Shown: piece by piece, positions 1-9,297 of the stretch
How the letters are laid out: the number at the start of each line of letters is the position of its first letter
Position numbering within the stretch: the first letter of the stretch is position 1
Assembly: GCF_001005215.1 (NCBI RefSeq)
Contig: NZ_LBNQ01000020.1
Span: forward strand, 85,077 to 149,076
Origin: Lampropedia cohaerens
Lineage (GTDB): Bacteria; Pseudomonadota; Gammaproteobacteria; Burkholderiales; Burkholderiaceae_C
DNA: 64,000 nucleotides
Reading direction: 5' to 3'
Position numbers and translations under genes: made by a program
The notes under the pieces: model-generated
Seen by the model: only the letters and a program-made list of their open reading frames with translations
The model's database searches: none
What the model was told of the DNA's origin: nothing

Positions 1-2
1 CG

Positions 3-1358
3 ACCATTCGTGAGGCGGTCGGCATCATGGATGCGCAGCGCACCAGCAGCATCGCGGTCGTAGACGGGCAGATGCAGCTGCAGGGCATCTTCACACTGCG
101 GGACCTGCGGCGCGTGGTGGTGCGCGATGAGCCGCAGCTGGAAGCGCCGATCACGCAGGCCATGACGCCGCACCCCGTGAGCCTGTCGCCGCAGGCCACT
201 GTGTTCGATGCGACGCTTGTGATGGCGCAGAGACAGATTTCGCATCTGTGCGTTGTCGAAGGCGGCCGCCTGTTGGCGGTAGTGTCTGAGCGTGATCTGT
301 TCGCGCTGCGGCGTCTGGATCTCGTGCATCTCGCGCGGGCGATCCGTGCGGCACCGGATATGCCTGCGCTCAAGCAGGCGCGGCAGGACATGACACGGCT
401 TGTGGCCGCCATGCTGGCGCATGGCGGCAGCGCCGCGCAGGTGCTGCGTATCGTCACCCAGCTCAACGACCACACCGTAGCCCGCACGATCGAGCTCGTG
501 CTGGCAGCGCATGGCCAGCCGGAAGTTGACTTTGGCTGGATCGCGTTTGGCAGCGAGGCGCGCGGTGAGCAGACGCTGCTGACCGATCAGGACAACGGTC
601 TGATTTTCCGGGCTGACAACGAGGCGCACGCGCAGACCCTGCAAGCGCAATTGTTGCCATTGGCACAGGCCATCAACCAAGCGCTGGACGAAGTGGGGCT
701 GAACTGGTGCGCGGGCAACATCATGGCCGGCAATCCGGCGCTGTGCCGGGCCGATTTCCAGTGGCAGCGTTTTTTTGCGCAAATGCTGCGCGAGTCCAGC
801 GCGCAGGATGTGCTGCATTCGACCATCTTTTTCGATGCCAGGCTGGTATGGGGCGAGGACTGCGGTTTCGCTCAGATGCAGCGCCTGGCGGTCGATGCCG
901 TGCAGCAGGAAACAGTCTTTCAGCGATTGATGGCCACCCACGCGCTGGCACGCAGGCCGCCGCCAGTCGGGGGACTCAGGAAAAAGTTGCTGAACGTGAT
1001 GGGGGTGGGGCAGGAGCGGCTGGATCTTAAAAAGGACGCCATCACGCTTTTCGTCGATGCCGTACGCGTGCTGGCATTGGCGCATGGCATTACCGCGGCC
1101 TCCACGGTGCGGCGCCTGCAGCTGCTGGGGCAGCAAGGCGCGCTGACGCCCGCGCGCGTGCAGGCCTGTGAAACAGCATTCAACTACCTGCAGCAACTGC
1201 GCCTGCACCAGCATCAGCAACAGGCGTTGCGCGCAGCGCCACTGGACAACGGAATTGACGTGGCCACCCTCAATACGCTGGAGCAGCGCGTTTTGCGCGG
1301 CGCTCTGGTCGAAGCCGCGCGTCTGCAGGATGTGCTGCGGCTGCGTTACCAACTATGA
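3..1358 (+). CDS. CBS-domain / DUF294 nucleotidyltransferase-like protein (5' end missing)
   Basis: The frame is open from the first complete codon of the window, so the N-terminus lies upstream; the ATG at 27 is internal. The visible part begins in a CBS-domain pair (second CBS ends near VVSERDLF, about 290), which in this family usually binds adenine nucleotides. It continues into a DUF294 putative nucleotidyltransferase core with the motif GSEARGEQTLLTDQDNG (about 549-600), typical of GlnD-like folds, and ends in the DUF294 C-terminal helical domain (LRKKLLNVMGVG, about 975-1010). Family members are thought to be cytoplasmic signalling or regulatory enzymes; the substrate is unknown. A DnaQ-like exonuclease gene follows after 43 bases on the same strand, so the two are probably co-transcribed. 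Confidence 0.85.
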   Translation, partial: TIREAVGIMDAQRTSSIAVVDGQMQLQGIFTLRDLRRVVVRDEPQLEAPITQAMTPHPVSLSPQATVFDATLVMAQRQISHLCVVEGGRLLAVVSERDLFALRRLDLVHLARAIRAAPDMPALKQARQDMTRLVAAMLAHGGSAAQVLRIVTQLNDHTVARTIELVLAAHGQPEVDFGWIAFGSEARGEQTLLTDQDNGLIFRADNEAHAQTLQAQLLPLAQAINQALDEVGLNWCAGNIMAGNPALCRADFQWQRFFAQMLRESSAQDVLHSTIFFDARLVWGEDCGFAQMQRLAVDAVQQETVFQRLMATHALARRPPPVGGLRKKLLNVMGVGQERLDLKKDAITLFVDAVRVLALAHGITAASTVRRLQLLGQQGALTPARVQACETAFNYLQQLRLHQHQQQALRAAPLDNGIDVATLNTLEQRVLRGALVEAARLQDVLRLRYQL

Positions 1359-1401
1359 GCAGGTTTTGAGAGCGCGCAGATTGGCGTGATCTGGAGCAGC
1401 A

Positions 1402-2199
1402 ATGGCACGCAAGCGAGCACGAACCGGTTTTCTGCGCCAGTGGCAGCACTGGCTGGCACGGCTGTCAGGCCGCGCTGACAACGGCGGCTTGGCGCCGCAG
1501 TCATTGCCGGCAGGCCTAGATGCGGCGCAGATGCGTGCGCGCCTGGCCGCGCTGCCGGCATTGGCCTCTGCTGCCGACCAGCGCCTGGATGCGCAGCCTA
1601 TCGTTGTGCTGGATCTGGAGACCACCGGACTTAACCGTCGCCGCGATGTGGTGCTCTCCATAGGCGCCATCCGCATCGAGGCGCAGGGCATCGTGCTGGG
1701 CAAGACATTCGCGCGCGTGCTCAACGTGGAGACGGCGTTGCCGCTTACTGGGCAGCTGTTTCACAGCCTGACGAAGGAGGATCTGCGACAGGGTGACGAT
1801 CCGCGCCAGGCACTGCTGGAATTGCTGGAGTGGGGGCACGATGCAATCTGGCTGGCCTGGCACGCCTGGTTCGACGAAGCCATGCTGCATCGTGCGGCAG
1901 GCCAGTGGCTAGGCTTGTCGCCCGCGGTGCTGCCGCGCCTGCATGATCTGGCGCATATCATGCCCGCACTGCTGCCCGAGCATGCCCGCTGCGGGGGCGA
2001 TCTGGATGCATGGCTGCAGGCCATGCGTCTTGGCAACAGTGCGCGCCATGACGCGGTGGCGGACGCGATGGCTACCGCCGAGCTTGCGCTGATTGCACTG
2101 CAGCGTGCCAGGGCATGTGGGCTGACGACCTGGAGCGAGGTGATTGCTGCCGCGGCGAAGCAGCGCAGGCAGGGAGATACGGCGCCGCTGGCGTTCTGA
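1402..2199 (+). CDS. DnaQ-like 3'-5' exonuclease
   Basis: 265 residues. The exonuclease I motif is clear: DLETTGL starting at residue 71 supplies the two metal-binding acidic residues (D71, E73). The ExoIII-type C-terminal motif HDAVADAMAT supplies the late His and Asp of the DEDDh class. This is the fold of the proofreading epsilon subunit of DNA polymerase III, but the protein carries about 65 extra basic N-terminal residues and lacks a recognisable epsilon tail. It is more likely a stand-alone DnaQ paralogue acting in nucleic-acid turnover. It probably shares a transcript with the upstream CBS/DUF294 gene. The stop codon runs straight into a perfect hairpin at 2198-2230. Confidence 0.85.
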   Translation: MARKRARTGFLRQWQHWLARLSGRADNGGLAPQSLPAGLDAAQMRARLAALPALASAADQRLDAQPIVVLDLETTGLNRRRDVVLSIGAIRIEAQGIVLGKTFARVLNVETALPLTGQLFHSLTKEDLRQGDDPRQALLELLEWGHDAIWLAWHAWFDEAMLHRAAGQWLGLSPAVLPRLHDLAHIMPALLPEHARCGGDLDAWLQAMRLGNSARHDAVADAMATAELALIALQRARACGLTTWSEVIAAAAKQRRQGDTAPLAF

Positions 2200-2230
2200 G
2201 TAACCGTCTTGACTTTCAAGACGGTTACTC
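2198..2230. terminator. Perfect 14-bp inverted repeat between convergent genes
   Basis: GAGTAACCGTCTTG and CAAGACGGTTACTC form an uninterrupted 14-bp stem with a 5-base loop (ACTTT), immediately after the exonuclease stop and 7 bases before the end of the convergent methyltransferase gene. Neither strand has a T-run, so it is terminator-like rather than a canonical intrinsic terminator. It may protect both 3' ends or stop both transcripts. Confidence 0.5.
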
Positions 2231-2236
2231 AGGTTC

Positions 2237-2944
2237 TCAGAACTCGAATGCGTTGGCTTCAGGAAAATTCTGCAGGCGTGGCAGGTTGTAATCCCATGGC
2301 GTTTGCACGTCGAACTGACCGTCGCGCTTGGTGACGACGTGTATGCGCATGATGGGATCTTCGCCCACGCAGGCAATCAGGCGTCCGCCATCGTTGAGGG
2401 CGGCGAGAAGATGCTGCGGCAGCTCTGCCACCGAGCCAGACAGAGCGATGACGTCAAAGCCACCGGCTGGCACGTCCACAGCGGCGTCGCGTTGCAGGAC
2501 CTGGACATTGTCCACGCCGTTGTCACGCAGATTCGTGCTGGCCATCGCGACCATGTCTGGCGCAATGTCCACGGCCACGACTTCCTGGGCCATGGCCGCC
2601 AGCAGCGCTGCGAAGTGACCCGATCCGGCACCGACCAGCAGGACTCGCTCATGGGACTGCACATCCAGGTTCTGCAGCATGCGCGCCTCAATCTTGGGCG
2701 GCAGCATGACGGCATCCGGGCGCTCCAGCAGTTGTTCCTCGGGCACCAGCGGCACGGCGATGTCCATGAAGGCCAGTGAATAGTAGGCCGGTGGCACGAA
2801 CCGTTCCCGTTTGACGCGCGCCAGCACCGCCAGCACCATGCTGTTGTCAACGTTCCATGGGCGGATCTGCTGCTCGATCATGTTAAAGCGCGCGACATCC
2901 TCGGGACGGACAAATTCCTGAAGGCGGTTTTGTGGCAATGTCAT
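2237..2944 (-). CDS. Protein-L-isoaspartate O-methyltransferase (PIMT) family protein
   Basis: 235 residues from the ATG at 2944, which has AGGGAG about 8 bases upstream; the frame stays open a further 30 codons but that stretch has no family character. A Rossmann-type SAM-binding fold is visible with the glycine-rich loop LLVGAGSGHFAALLAAM and a post-I acidic residue in VVAVDIA. The N-terminal RFNMIEQQIRPW segment is typical of the PIMT family. The usual role is methylation of isoaspartyl residues in damaged proteins in the cytoplasm. Proteobacterial paralogues of this subtype are often annotated only as PIMT-family because the substrate loop differs, so the exact substrate is uncertain. Confidence 0.8.
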   Translation of the reverse strand: MTLPQNRLQEFVRPEDVARFNMIEQQIRPWNVDNSMVLAVLARVKRERFVPPAYYSLAFMDIAVPLVPEEQLLERPDAVMLPPKIEARMLQNLDVQSHERVLLVGAGSGHFAALLAAMAQEVVAVDIAPDMVAMASTNLRDNGVDNVQVLQRDAAVDVPAGGFDVIALSGSVAELPQHLLAALNDGGRLIACVGEDPIMRIHVVTKRDGQFDVQTPWDYNLPRLQNFPEANAFEF

Positions 2945-3353
2945 CGTGGTTACTCCCTGAACCAAGGATTGGCGCCGCAAGATATGGCGGCGTGCTCTTG
3001 CGATTTTAATGGTGCTTGGACGCAGTCCTTTCAACGCCTTCGCTTTCCGGATGCTGTAGGCACTTTCGGCGTCCGCCTGTTACTGCACAGTGCACAAGTG
3101 CAGCGGTGCCTCTGCCCAGGTGCTTGGCGGCGTGGCCTTTCATTCGCCTTGCATGGGGTGACGCGAGGATGTGCGCGCCTTGTCGCTGCGGAAACCTGTT
3201 CGGCCCGGGAATCTTGAGAGGGACGGTGCGCCGACACGGCCGGTCGGGGAGCATGTCCGCCGGCGCGATTCGGCCGGTTTGGGGATAATCGCGCAGCCGC
3301 CACTGTGGCTGGTTCCGTTTTCTTCCCGCGCGCACATGCCGCGCCATTGCATC
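2945..3353. other. 409-bp divergent intergenic region
   Basis: This lies between the divergently transcribed methyltransferase and MFS genes and should hold both promoters. A GATAAT -10-like hexamer at 3284-3289 faces the MFS gene; no convincing -35 is visible. No coding sequence is supported here. Confidence 0.4.
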
Positions 3354-4610
3354 ATGTCCACCGTATCTGCATCCAGCGCACACCCCGCCTCCTCGCCCCT
3401 GCGTCAGGATGTCCAGGTCATCGGCATTGTGGGCCTGGTGCATGCCAGCAGCCACTTCACGCAGCTGGTGTTGCCGCCGCTGTTTCCGTTGCTGCAGCCG
3501 TACTTCGGCGTCAGCTACGCTGCGCTTGGTGCCGTGCTGACGGTATTTTTCATTGCCTCGTGCCTGATGCAGGCACTGTCGGGGTTCATCGTCGATCGTT
3601 GGGGCCCCAGGCCGGTTCTCTATGCGGGGCTGGCCTGCATGGCATTGGGGATTTTGGCCTTCGCAGCGGCGACGTCCTATGGCGTGCTGCTGGCGGCTGC
3701 CGTGCTGGCCGGTGTGGGCAACGGCGTGTTCCATCCGGTGGACTTTACCTTGCTCAATCGCAAGGTCAGCAGCAGTCGGCTTGGCCACGCTTACAGCGTG
3801 CATGGCATCACGGGCAGTCTGGGCTGGGCCCTTGCGCCAGTGCTGGTGGTGCCGCTGGCACAGCTGGCAGGCTGGCGCGTTGCCCTGCTGGCGGCAGCTG
3901 CCGTGGTGGCGGTGGTGCTGCTGATGGCGTTGACAGCCCATCGCTTGCTCGATTCTCAGGCGCTGCCCGTGGGCAGGATGGGGGCGAAGCCCGCTGCGCA
4001 GGTGCGGCCCGTCATGCCGTCGCCGGCGACCTCGCCGCTGGGCTTTCTGGCGCTGCCTGCAGTGTGGATATGCATGCTGTTTTTCTTCCTCTACGCCATG
4101 GTTTTGAGCGTGGTGCAGACGTTTGCCGGTCCTGCTGCCGCGCATTTGCATGCCATGCCTCTGGCGTGGGTGGCATTATGCGTAACGGTGTACATGGTCG
4201 CCAATGCCGTTGGCATGCTCGTTGGCGGCTTTCTCGTGCAGCGCGCGCTGCGTGCCGAGCGCATCGTGGCAGGCGGCTTTGTTGTGGCGGCAGTGTTTGC
4301 TGCGGTGGTAGCGCTCGCTCCCGTGCCGACGTTGCTGGTGCCCGCGGTGTTTGGGCTGATGGGGTTTGTCACGGGGCTGGCAGGCCCGTCGCGCGATATG
4401 CTGGTCAAGCAGTCCACCCCGGTGCAGGCCAGCGGCCGGGTGTATGGCGTTGTCTATAGCGGGCTGGACATCGGGCAGGCCAGCGCGCCGCTGCTGTTTG
4501 GCTGGCTGATGGACCATGGCCACCCGCAGGCAGTATGGGTGGGGCTGGTGCTGGTTCAGTTGGCGTTGGTTGCGAGCGCGGCGCTGGTGGCGCGGTTTCA
4601 GCGGACGTGA
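3354..4610 (+). CDS. MFS transporter, fosmidomycin-resistance (Fsr)-like
   Basis: 418 residues from the ATG at 3354 (a second possible ATG is at 3336; the 50 residues before that are not transporter-like). About twelve hydrophobic segments are present. The N-terminal half has the pattern HASSHFTQLVLPPLFPLL and the loop 2-3 motif DRWGPRP, as in the Fsr-type drug/sugar antiporters of the major facilitator superfamily. The C-terminal half has GFVTGLAGPSRDMLVK, also seen in this subfamily. It is expected in the inner membrane as a proton-driven exporter; the substrate cannot be read from the sequence. It stands alone, convergent with the aap operon. Confidence 0.85.
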   Translation: MSTVSASSAHPASSPLRQDVQVIGIVGLVHASSHFTQLVLPPLFPLLQPYFGVSYAALGAVLTVFFIASCLMQALSGFIVDRWGPRPVLYAGLACMALGILAFAAATSYGVLLAAAVLAGVGNGVFHPVDFTLLNRKVSSSRLGHAYSVHGITGSLGWALAPVLVVPLAQLAGWRVALLAAAAVVAVVLLMALTAHRLLDSQALPVGRMGAKPAAQVRPVMPSPATSPLGFLALPAVWICMLFFFLYAMVLSVVQTFAGPAAAHLHAMPLAWVALCVTVYMVANAVGMLVGGFLVQRALRAERIVAGGFVVAAVFAAVVALAPVPTLLVPAVFGLMGFVTGLAGPSRDMLVKQSTPVQASGRVYGVVYSGLDIGQASAPLLFGWLMDHGHPQAVWVGLVLVQLALVASAALVARFQRT

Positions 4611-4626
4611 CCGGCGCAGCTGTGCA

Positions 4627-5394
4627 TCAGTGAAGGATCTGCCCGAGAAAGGCGATCGTGCGATCGGACTGTGGATTCGTGAAGAACTGCTCGGGCGGCG
4701 CGATCTCGACGATTTCTCCCTTGTCCATGAAGATGACGCGGTCGGCGACGGTGCGCGCAAAGCCCATCTCGTGGGTCACGCATAGCATGGTCATGCCACT
4801 TTCGGCCAGGCTGACCATGGTGTCCAGCACTTCCTTGACCATCTCCGGATCCAGAGCCGAGGTGGGCTCGTCAAACAGCATGATGCGCGGCTTCATGCAC
4901 AGGGAGCGGGCGATGGCCACGCGCTGCTGCTGGCCTCCGGAGAGCTGACCGGGGTACTTGCCCGCCTGCTCGGGAATGCGCACGCGCTCCAGGAAATGCA
5001 TGGCGATTTCCTCGGCCTCCTTCTTGGGGAGGTTGCGCACCCACATCGGTGCCAGTGTGCAGTTCTGCAGCACCGTCAGATGGGGAAAGAGGTTGAAATG
5101 CTGGAACACCATGCCGACCTCGCGGCGGATTTTCTCGATCTGCTTGAGATCGTTGGTCAGCTCCACGTCATCGACGACGATGCGGCCCTTCTGGTGCTCC
5201 TCCAGACGGTTGATGCAGCGGATGGTGGTGGACTTGCCTGACCCGGAAGGTCCGCACAGCACAATGCGTTCGCCTTGCCTGACCTTGAGGTTGATGTCCT
5301 TGAGAACGTGGAAATCGCCGTACCACTTGTTGACGTCTTCCATCAGGATGATGTCCTTGGGGGCGTGTTCAGCAGCGTGTGTCTGGGTGCTCAT
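4627..5394 (-). CDS. aapP: General L-amino acid ABC transporter, ATP-binding protein
   Basis: 255 residues. All ABC ATPase motifs are present: Walker [10 protein letters not shown], signature [15 protein letters not shown], Walker [14 protein letters not shown] and the switch His in CVTHEMGFA. This is a polar amino acid (GlnQ/AapP) type ATPase that powers uptake through the AapQ/AapM permease pair encoded just upstream. The start at 5394 gives a leader [14 protein letters not shown] before the first beta strand; a longer frame to 5496 has no domain content. It is the last gene of the aapJQMP operon, 35 bases after aapM. Confidence 0.93.
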   Translation of the reverse strand: MSTQTHAAEHAPKDIILMEDVNKWYGDFHVLKDINLKVRQGERIVLCGPSGSGKSTTIRCINRLEEHQKGRIVVDDVELTNDLKQIEKIRREVGMVFQHFNLFPHLTVLQNCTLAPMWVRNLPKKEAEEIAMHFLERVRIPEQAGKYPGQLSGGQQQRVAIARSLCMKPRIMLFDEPTSALDPEMVKEVLDTMVSLAESGMTMLCVTHEMGFARTVADRVIFMDKGEIVEIAPPEQFFTNPQSDRTIAFLGQILH

Positions 5395-5429
5395 GAGAAC
5401 GGTTCCTAGTTTGAACGAGGCGATGGGAG

Positions 5430-6557
5430 TCAGCGTGCGTGGCCGCGGTTGAGCTTTTTCTCCAGGTGTATCGAGTAACGGGACATGCCAAAGCAAAAGA
5501 GCCAGAAGACGAATGCAGCGAACACATAGCCTTCGACCGACATGCCCAGCCAGGCGGGGTCGACCGTGGCCTGATGGATGCTGTTGAAAAGGTCGAACAG
5601 CCCGATGATGATCACCAGACTGGTGTCCTTGAACAGCGCGATGAAGGTGTTGACGATGCCCGGTATCACCAGCTTGAGCGCCTGTGGCAGGATGACCAGT
5701 CCCATCATGCGCCAGTAGCCCAGACCGAGTGCGGCGGCGGCCTCATACTGGCCCTTGGGCAGCGCCTGCAGCCCGCCGCGTACGACCTCCGCGATGTAGG
5801 CCGCCTCGAACAGGATCACGGCAATCAGCGCGCGCAGCAGCTTGTCGAAGTTCATGCCTTCTGGCAGGAACATCGGCAGCATGACCGATGACATGAACAG
5901 CACCGTGATCAGCGGCACGCCGCGCCAGAATTCAATGAAGGTGATGCAGATCACCCGCAAGGCCGGCATGTCGGAGCGCCTGCCAAGTGCCAGGAGAATG
6001 CCAAGTGGCATAGCTCCGGTGATGCCTGCTGCGGCAATGACCAAGGTCAGCATCAGGCCACCCCACTGAGCGGTGGGGACGGTCTCAAGGCCCAGGATGC
6101 CGCCGCCATACAGCAGCCACCATGCAATGACGGGATAGAGCACGATGTAGCCGATGCCATAGAGCATCTTGCGTTGGAACTGCCTGAGAAACAGCGGCAC
6201 GGCGGCGACGATGGCCAGGATGACCGTCAGATCGACGCGCCAGCGCAGCTCCTGCGGATAAAAGCCGTACATGAACTGCGCAAAGCGCATCTTGATGAAC
6301 ACCCAGCATGCGCCGCCGCTGACGCAATCTTCGCGGGTGGTGCCTGCGAGGTCGGCGTCAACCAGGGCCCAGCGCAGCAGCGGCGGGATGACCAGATACA
6401 GCAGGTACAGCGACAGCAGCGTCAGCAGCGTGTTGTACCAGCTGGAAAACAGGTTGCTGCGCATCCACGCCAACGGGCCGACGGTGGAGTGGGGCGCTGG
6501 CAGGCTCTCCTTGAAGTGGTGAACCTTGCCGCGATGTCCTTGGGGTAGTGGGCTCAT
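5430..6557 (-). CDS. aapM: General L-amino acid ABC transporter permease
   Basis: 375 residues from the ATG at 6557. It is a His/Glu/Gln/Arg-type permease with about eight membrane segments and the cytoplasmic EAA loop [20 protein letters not shown] that docks on the ATPase. The long N-terminal extension with extra hydrophobic segments and a soluble stretch (about residues 70-110) is characteristic of AapM compared with shorter GlnP-type permeases. It forms the inner-membrane pore together with AapQ. It is transcribed 13 bases after aapQ and 35 bases before aapP. Confidence 0.92.
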   Translation of the reverse strand: MSPLPQGHRGKVHHFKESLPAPHSTVGPLAWMRSNLFSSWYNTLLTLLSLYLLYLVIPPLLRWALVDADLAGTTREDCVSGGACWVFIKMRFAQFMYGFYPQELRWRVDLTVILAIVAAVPLFLRQFQRKMLYGIGYIVLYPVIAWWLLYGGGILGLETVPTAQWGGLMLTLVIAAAGITGAMPLGILLALGRRSDMPALRVICITFIEFWRGVPLITVLFMSSVMLPMFLPEGMNFDKLLRALIAVILFEAAYIAEVVRGGLQALPKGQYEAAAALGLGYWRMMGLVILPQALKLVIPGIVNTFIALFKDTSLVIIIGLFDLFNSIHQATVDPAWLGMSVEGYVFAAFVFWLFCFGMSRYSIHLEKKLNRGHAR

Positions 6558-6570
6558 GGTGGCGCCTTCC

Positions 6571-7755
6571 TCAGCGTTCGACCAGCGCAATGCGCTTGTT
6601 GTACCAATTCATCAGCAGCGAGATGCTGATGCTGATGGCGAGATAGACAGACATGGTGATGGCGATGGTCTCGATGGCCTGACCGGTCTGGTTGAGCACG
6701 GTGCCTGCGAACAGGCCAACCAGATCGGGATAGCCGATGGCCGCAGCCAGTGACGAGTTTTTCACCAGATTCAGGTACTGGCTGGTCAGTGGCGGGATGA
6801 TGACGCGCAGCGCCTGCGGAATGATGACCAGGCGCATGGTGGTGCCCGGACGCAGGCCCAGCGAGCGGGCTGCCTCCGTCTGGCCGTGACTGACCGACTG
6901 GATGCCCGAGCGCACGGTCTCGGCAATGAAAGCGGCGGTATAGATGGACAGGGCCAGCGTGATCGAGAACAGTTCGGGAATCAATACCCAGCCGCCGACG
7001 AAGTTGAAGCCGCGCAGCTGCGGCAGGTTCCAGTGAAATGGTGCCGAGAACAGCAGTGTGCTCAGCAGTGGCAGTCCCACGATGGCAGCCAGCGCACACC
7101 ACAGCACTGGAAAGTTCTGCCCCGTGGCCTCCTTGCGCTGGCGCGCCCAGCGCCGCAGAAAAAAGATGCCCACGGCAGCAATCAGCAGGGCAACCACGAA
7201 GGGAATGAAACCGTCGGCCTTGACCGGCTCGGGCAAATACAGGCCACGCACGTTAAGGAACAGCACGTCGCTGACCGCATAGCTGTCGCGTGGGTTGGGC
7301 ATGGCCCGCAGCACGGCGAAGTACCAGAAGAAGATCTGCAGCAACGGCGGGATGTTGCGAAATATTTCGATGTAGACCGCCGCCAGCGTGCGTACCAGCC
7401 AGTTGGTGGAAAGCCGGGCTACCCCGATGATGAAGCCCAGGATGGTAGCGGCCACGATGCCTAGCGCCGACACCAGCAAAGTGTTGAGCAGGCCAATCCA
7501 GAAGACGCGGCCATACGTATCCGTTGGCGCGTAATCGATCAGCGATTGCAGGATGCCGAAGCCGGCTGTGTTGCTGAGGAAACCGAAGCCGGACGTGATG
7601 CCGCGGCTGGCGAGGTTGGACTGGGTGTTGTGGTAGATGGTCCAGCCGAAGAAAAGGACGGCCACTACGGCTACAGTCTGGAACAGCCACGCTCTGGCTT
7701 TGGGATCGGTCCAGAGAGAGCGCCCGCTGGACTGGTGGGAGGAGGAAATGGACAT
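6571..7755 (-). CDS. aapQ: General L-amino acid ABC transporter permease
   Basis: 394 residues from the ATG at 7755 (MSISSSHQSSGRSLW). The N-terminal membrane helix FQTVAVVAVLFFGWTIYHNT is followed by the loop NLASRGITSGFGFLSNTAGF, a hallmark of AapQ/BztB permeases. A central soluble insertion with extra helices precedes the EAA loop EAARSLGLRPGTTMRLVIIP. It pairs with AapM. A 215-base spacer to aapJ contains a short GC-rich hairpin (near 7923-7941), a common device for making more binding protein than permease. Confidence 0.92.
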   Translation of the reverse strand: MSISSSHQSSGRSLWTDPKARAWLFQTVAVVAVLFFGWTIYHNTQSNLASRGITSGFGFLSNTAGFGILQSLIDYAPTDTYGRVFWIGLLNTLLVSALGIVAATILGFIIGVARLSTNWLVRTLAAVYIEIFRNIPPLLQIFFWYFAVLRAMPNPRDSYAVSDVLFLNVRGLYLPEPVKADGFIPFVVALLIAAVGIFFLRRWARQRKEATGQNFPVLWCALAAIVGLPLLSTLLFSAPFHWNLPQLRGFNFVGGWVLIPELFSITLALSIYTAAFIAETVRSGIQSVSHGQTEAARSLGLRPGTTMRLVIIPQALRVIIPPLTSQYLNLVKNSSLAAAIGYPDLVGLFAGTVLNQTGQAIETIAITMSVYLAISISISLLMNWYNKRIALVER

Positions 7756-7970
7756 GGGCGGAAGTGCAGGTCGGGTGGAACGAACGGCCACCGTCACGTG
7801 CGCCGGTGGCTTACGGACACGACGAAGCCGGCAAGACCATGCCCGAGCAACTGCGGCGCATCCGGTTGACCGGACAACACCGCAGCCGCGCATGGTGCAT
7901 GGAGGACCCGGGCAGCGCGCCAGGGGCGGTTTAGCGCCGCCTCGGTGCTGCCCCGCGCAGAACCGTCCGG

Positions 7971-8999
7971 TCAGCGCACGGGCGGGGCGTACTGGATGCC
8001 GCCAGCATTCCAGAGTGCATTCAGACCGCGGGCGATCTTCAGTTCACTGCCCTGGCCGACATTGCGCTCGAACATCTCGCCGTAATTGCCCACCTGCTTG
8101 ATGATGTTGACGGCCCAGTTCGGCTCCAGGTTCAGGTCCTTGCTGAATTCCCCTTCCACGCCGAGCAGCCGGCGCACGTCCGGGCTGGTGGAGCTCTTGG
8201 CCATTTCTTCCACGTTCTCCGAGGTAATGCCCAATTCCTCGGCATTGAGCTGTGCAAACAGGGCCCAGCGCACGATGTTGAACCATTCGATATCACCCTG
8301 GCGTACCGCCGGGCCGAGTGGTTCCTTGGAAATCACTTCCGGCAGCACGATGTAATCGTCCGGATTCCCCAATTTGGTGCGTTGTGCGTACAGCTGCGAC
8401 ATGTCGGAGGTCAGGGCGTCGCAGCGGCCTGCTTCCAGCCCCTTGGCGGTCTCGTCCGACTTGTCGTAGGTGATGGGCGTATAGCTCATGCCGTTGCTGC
8501 GGAAATAGTCCGTCAGGTTGAGCTCGGTCGTGGTGCCTGCCTGAATGCAGAAGGAGGCGCCATCGAGTTCCTTGGCGCTGGCGACGCCGAGGCTCTTGTT
8601 GACCAGAAAGCCCTGGCCGTCGTAGTAAGACACGCCGGTGAACGTCAGGCCCATGCCGGTATCGCGGGAGCTCGTCCACGTCGTGTTGCGCGAGAGCATG
8701 TCGACTTCGCCAGACTGCAGTGCCGTGAAGCGCTCCTTGGCCGTCAGGGGGCTGAAGCGGACTTTGGTGGCATCGCCCAGTACCGCTGCGGCCACAGCGC
8801 GGCAGACATCGACGTCCAGTCCGCGGTAGGTGCCTTCGTCGTCCGTATAGGAGAACCCAGGTAGTCCATCGCTGACACCGCATTGCACGTACCCCTTGGA
8901 CTTCACGCCATCGAGCACCGGGCCGGCAATGGCCTGGCTTGCAATGCCCGAACCCATGACCAAGGCTGCGGCGGCTACGGTTGTCTTGATTGCTTTCAT
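7971..8999 (-). CDS. aapJ: General L-amino acid ABC transporter, periplasmic binding protein
   Basis: 342 residues from the ATG at 8999, preceded by AGGAGAG. A Sec signal peptide is evident (MKAIKTTVAAAALVMGSG, with likely cleavage after SQAIA). The mature part starts GPVLDGVKSKGYVQCGV, matching the family-3 solute-binding proteins of the AapJ/BztA type. RGLDVDVCRAVAAAVLGD and NTTWTSSRDTG are further family landmarks. It captures a broad range of L-amino acids in the periplasm and delivers them to AapQM. It is the first gene of the operon, so the 298-base divergent region before yejB should carry the promoter. Confidence 0.93.
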   Translation of the reverse strand: MKAIKTTVAAAALVMGSGIASQAIAGPVLDGVKSKGYVQCGVSDGLPGFSYTDDEGTYRGLDVDVCRAVAAAVLGDATKVRFSPLTAKERFTALQSGEVDMLSRNTTWTSSRDTGMGLTFTGVSYYDGQGFLVNKSLGVASAKELDGASFCIQAGTTTELNLTDYFRSNGMSYTPITYDKSDETAKGLEAGRCDALTSDMSQLYAQRTKLGNPDDYIVLPEVISKEPLGPAVRQGDIEWFNIVRWALFAQLNAEELGITSENVEEMAKSSTSPDVRRLLGVEGEFSKDLNLEPNWAVNIIKQVGNYGEMFERNVGQGSELKIARGLNALWNAGGIQYAPPVR

Positions 9000-9239
9000 T
9001 GAGAATCTCTCCTGTTGCATAAGAAATGGAGCCCTTGCGAATCCAGCCATGCTGTGGCCGGACAGTGGCAAGTGGCAGACTTCAAGCAAGCGTCATGCCA
9101 TGTTCGGCATGGGCAGGTAACAGGTGACAATCCTTCACATTCGCTGTTCTGCGGCATTCACGGCAGCCGATGCTGGCGACAGCAGCGCATGGGATGGCCA
9201 CGGCGCGGACGGATGGTGTTAGGCTTGTCACCATCGATC

Positions 9240-9259
9240 ATGCATGTGGCCGCATGCAT
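9240..9259. promoter_or_regulatory. Near-perfect 20-bp palindrome upstream of yejB
   Basis: ATGCATG and CATGCAT flank a TGGCCG centre; only one base pair of the 20-bp palindrome fails. It ends 38 bases before the yejB start codon, a plausible operator position in the aapJ/yejB divergent region (9000-9297). A second, weaker inverted repeat (ATGCC/GGCAT) lies near 9095-9110. The cognate regulator is unknown. Confidence 0.4.
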
Positions 9260-9297
9260 TGCATCTCCGTTGTTGCACTGAGTCGTCGATTGCTGCC

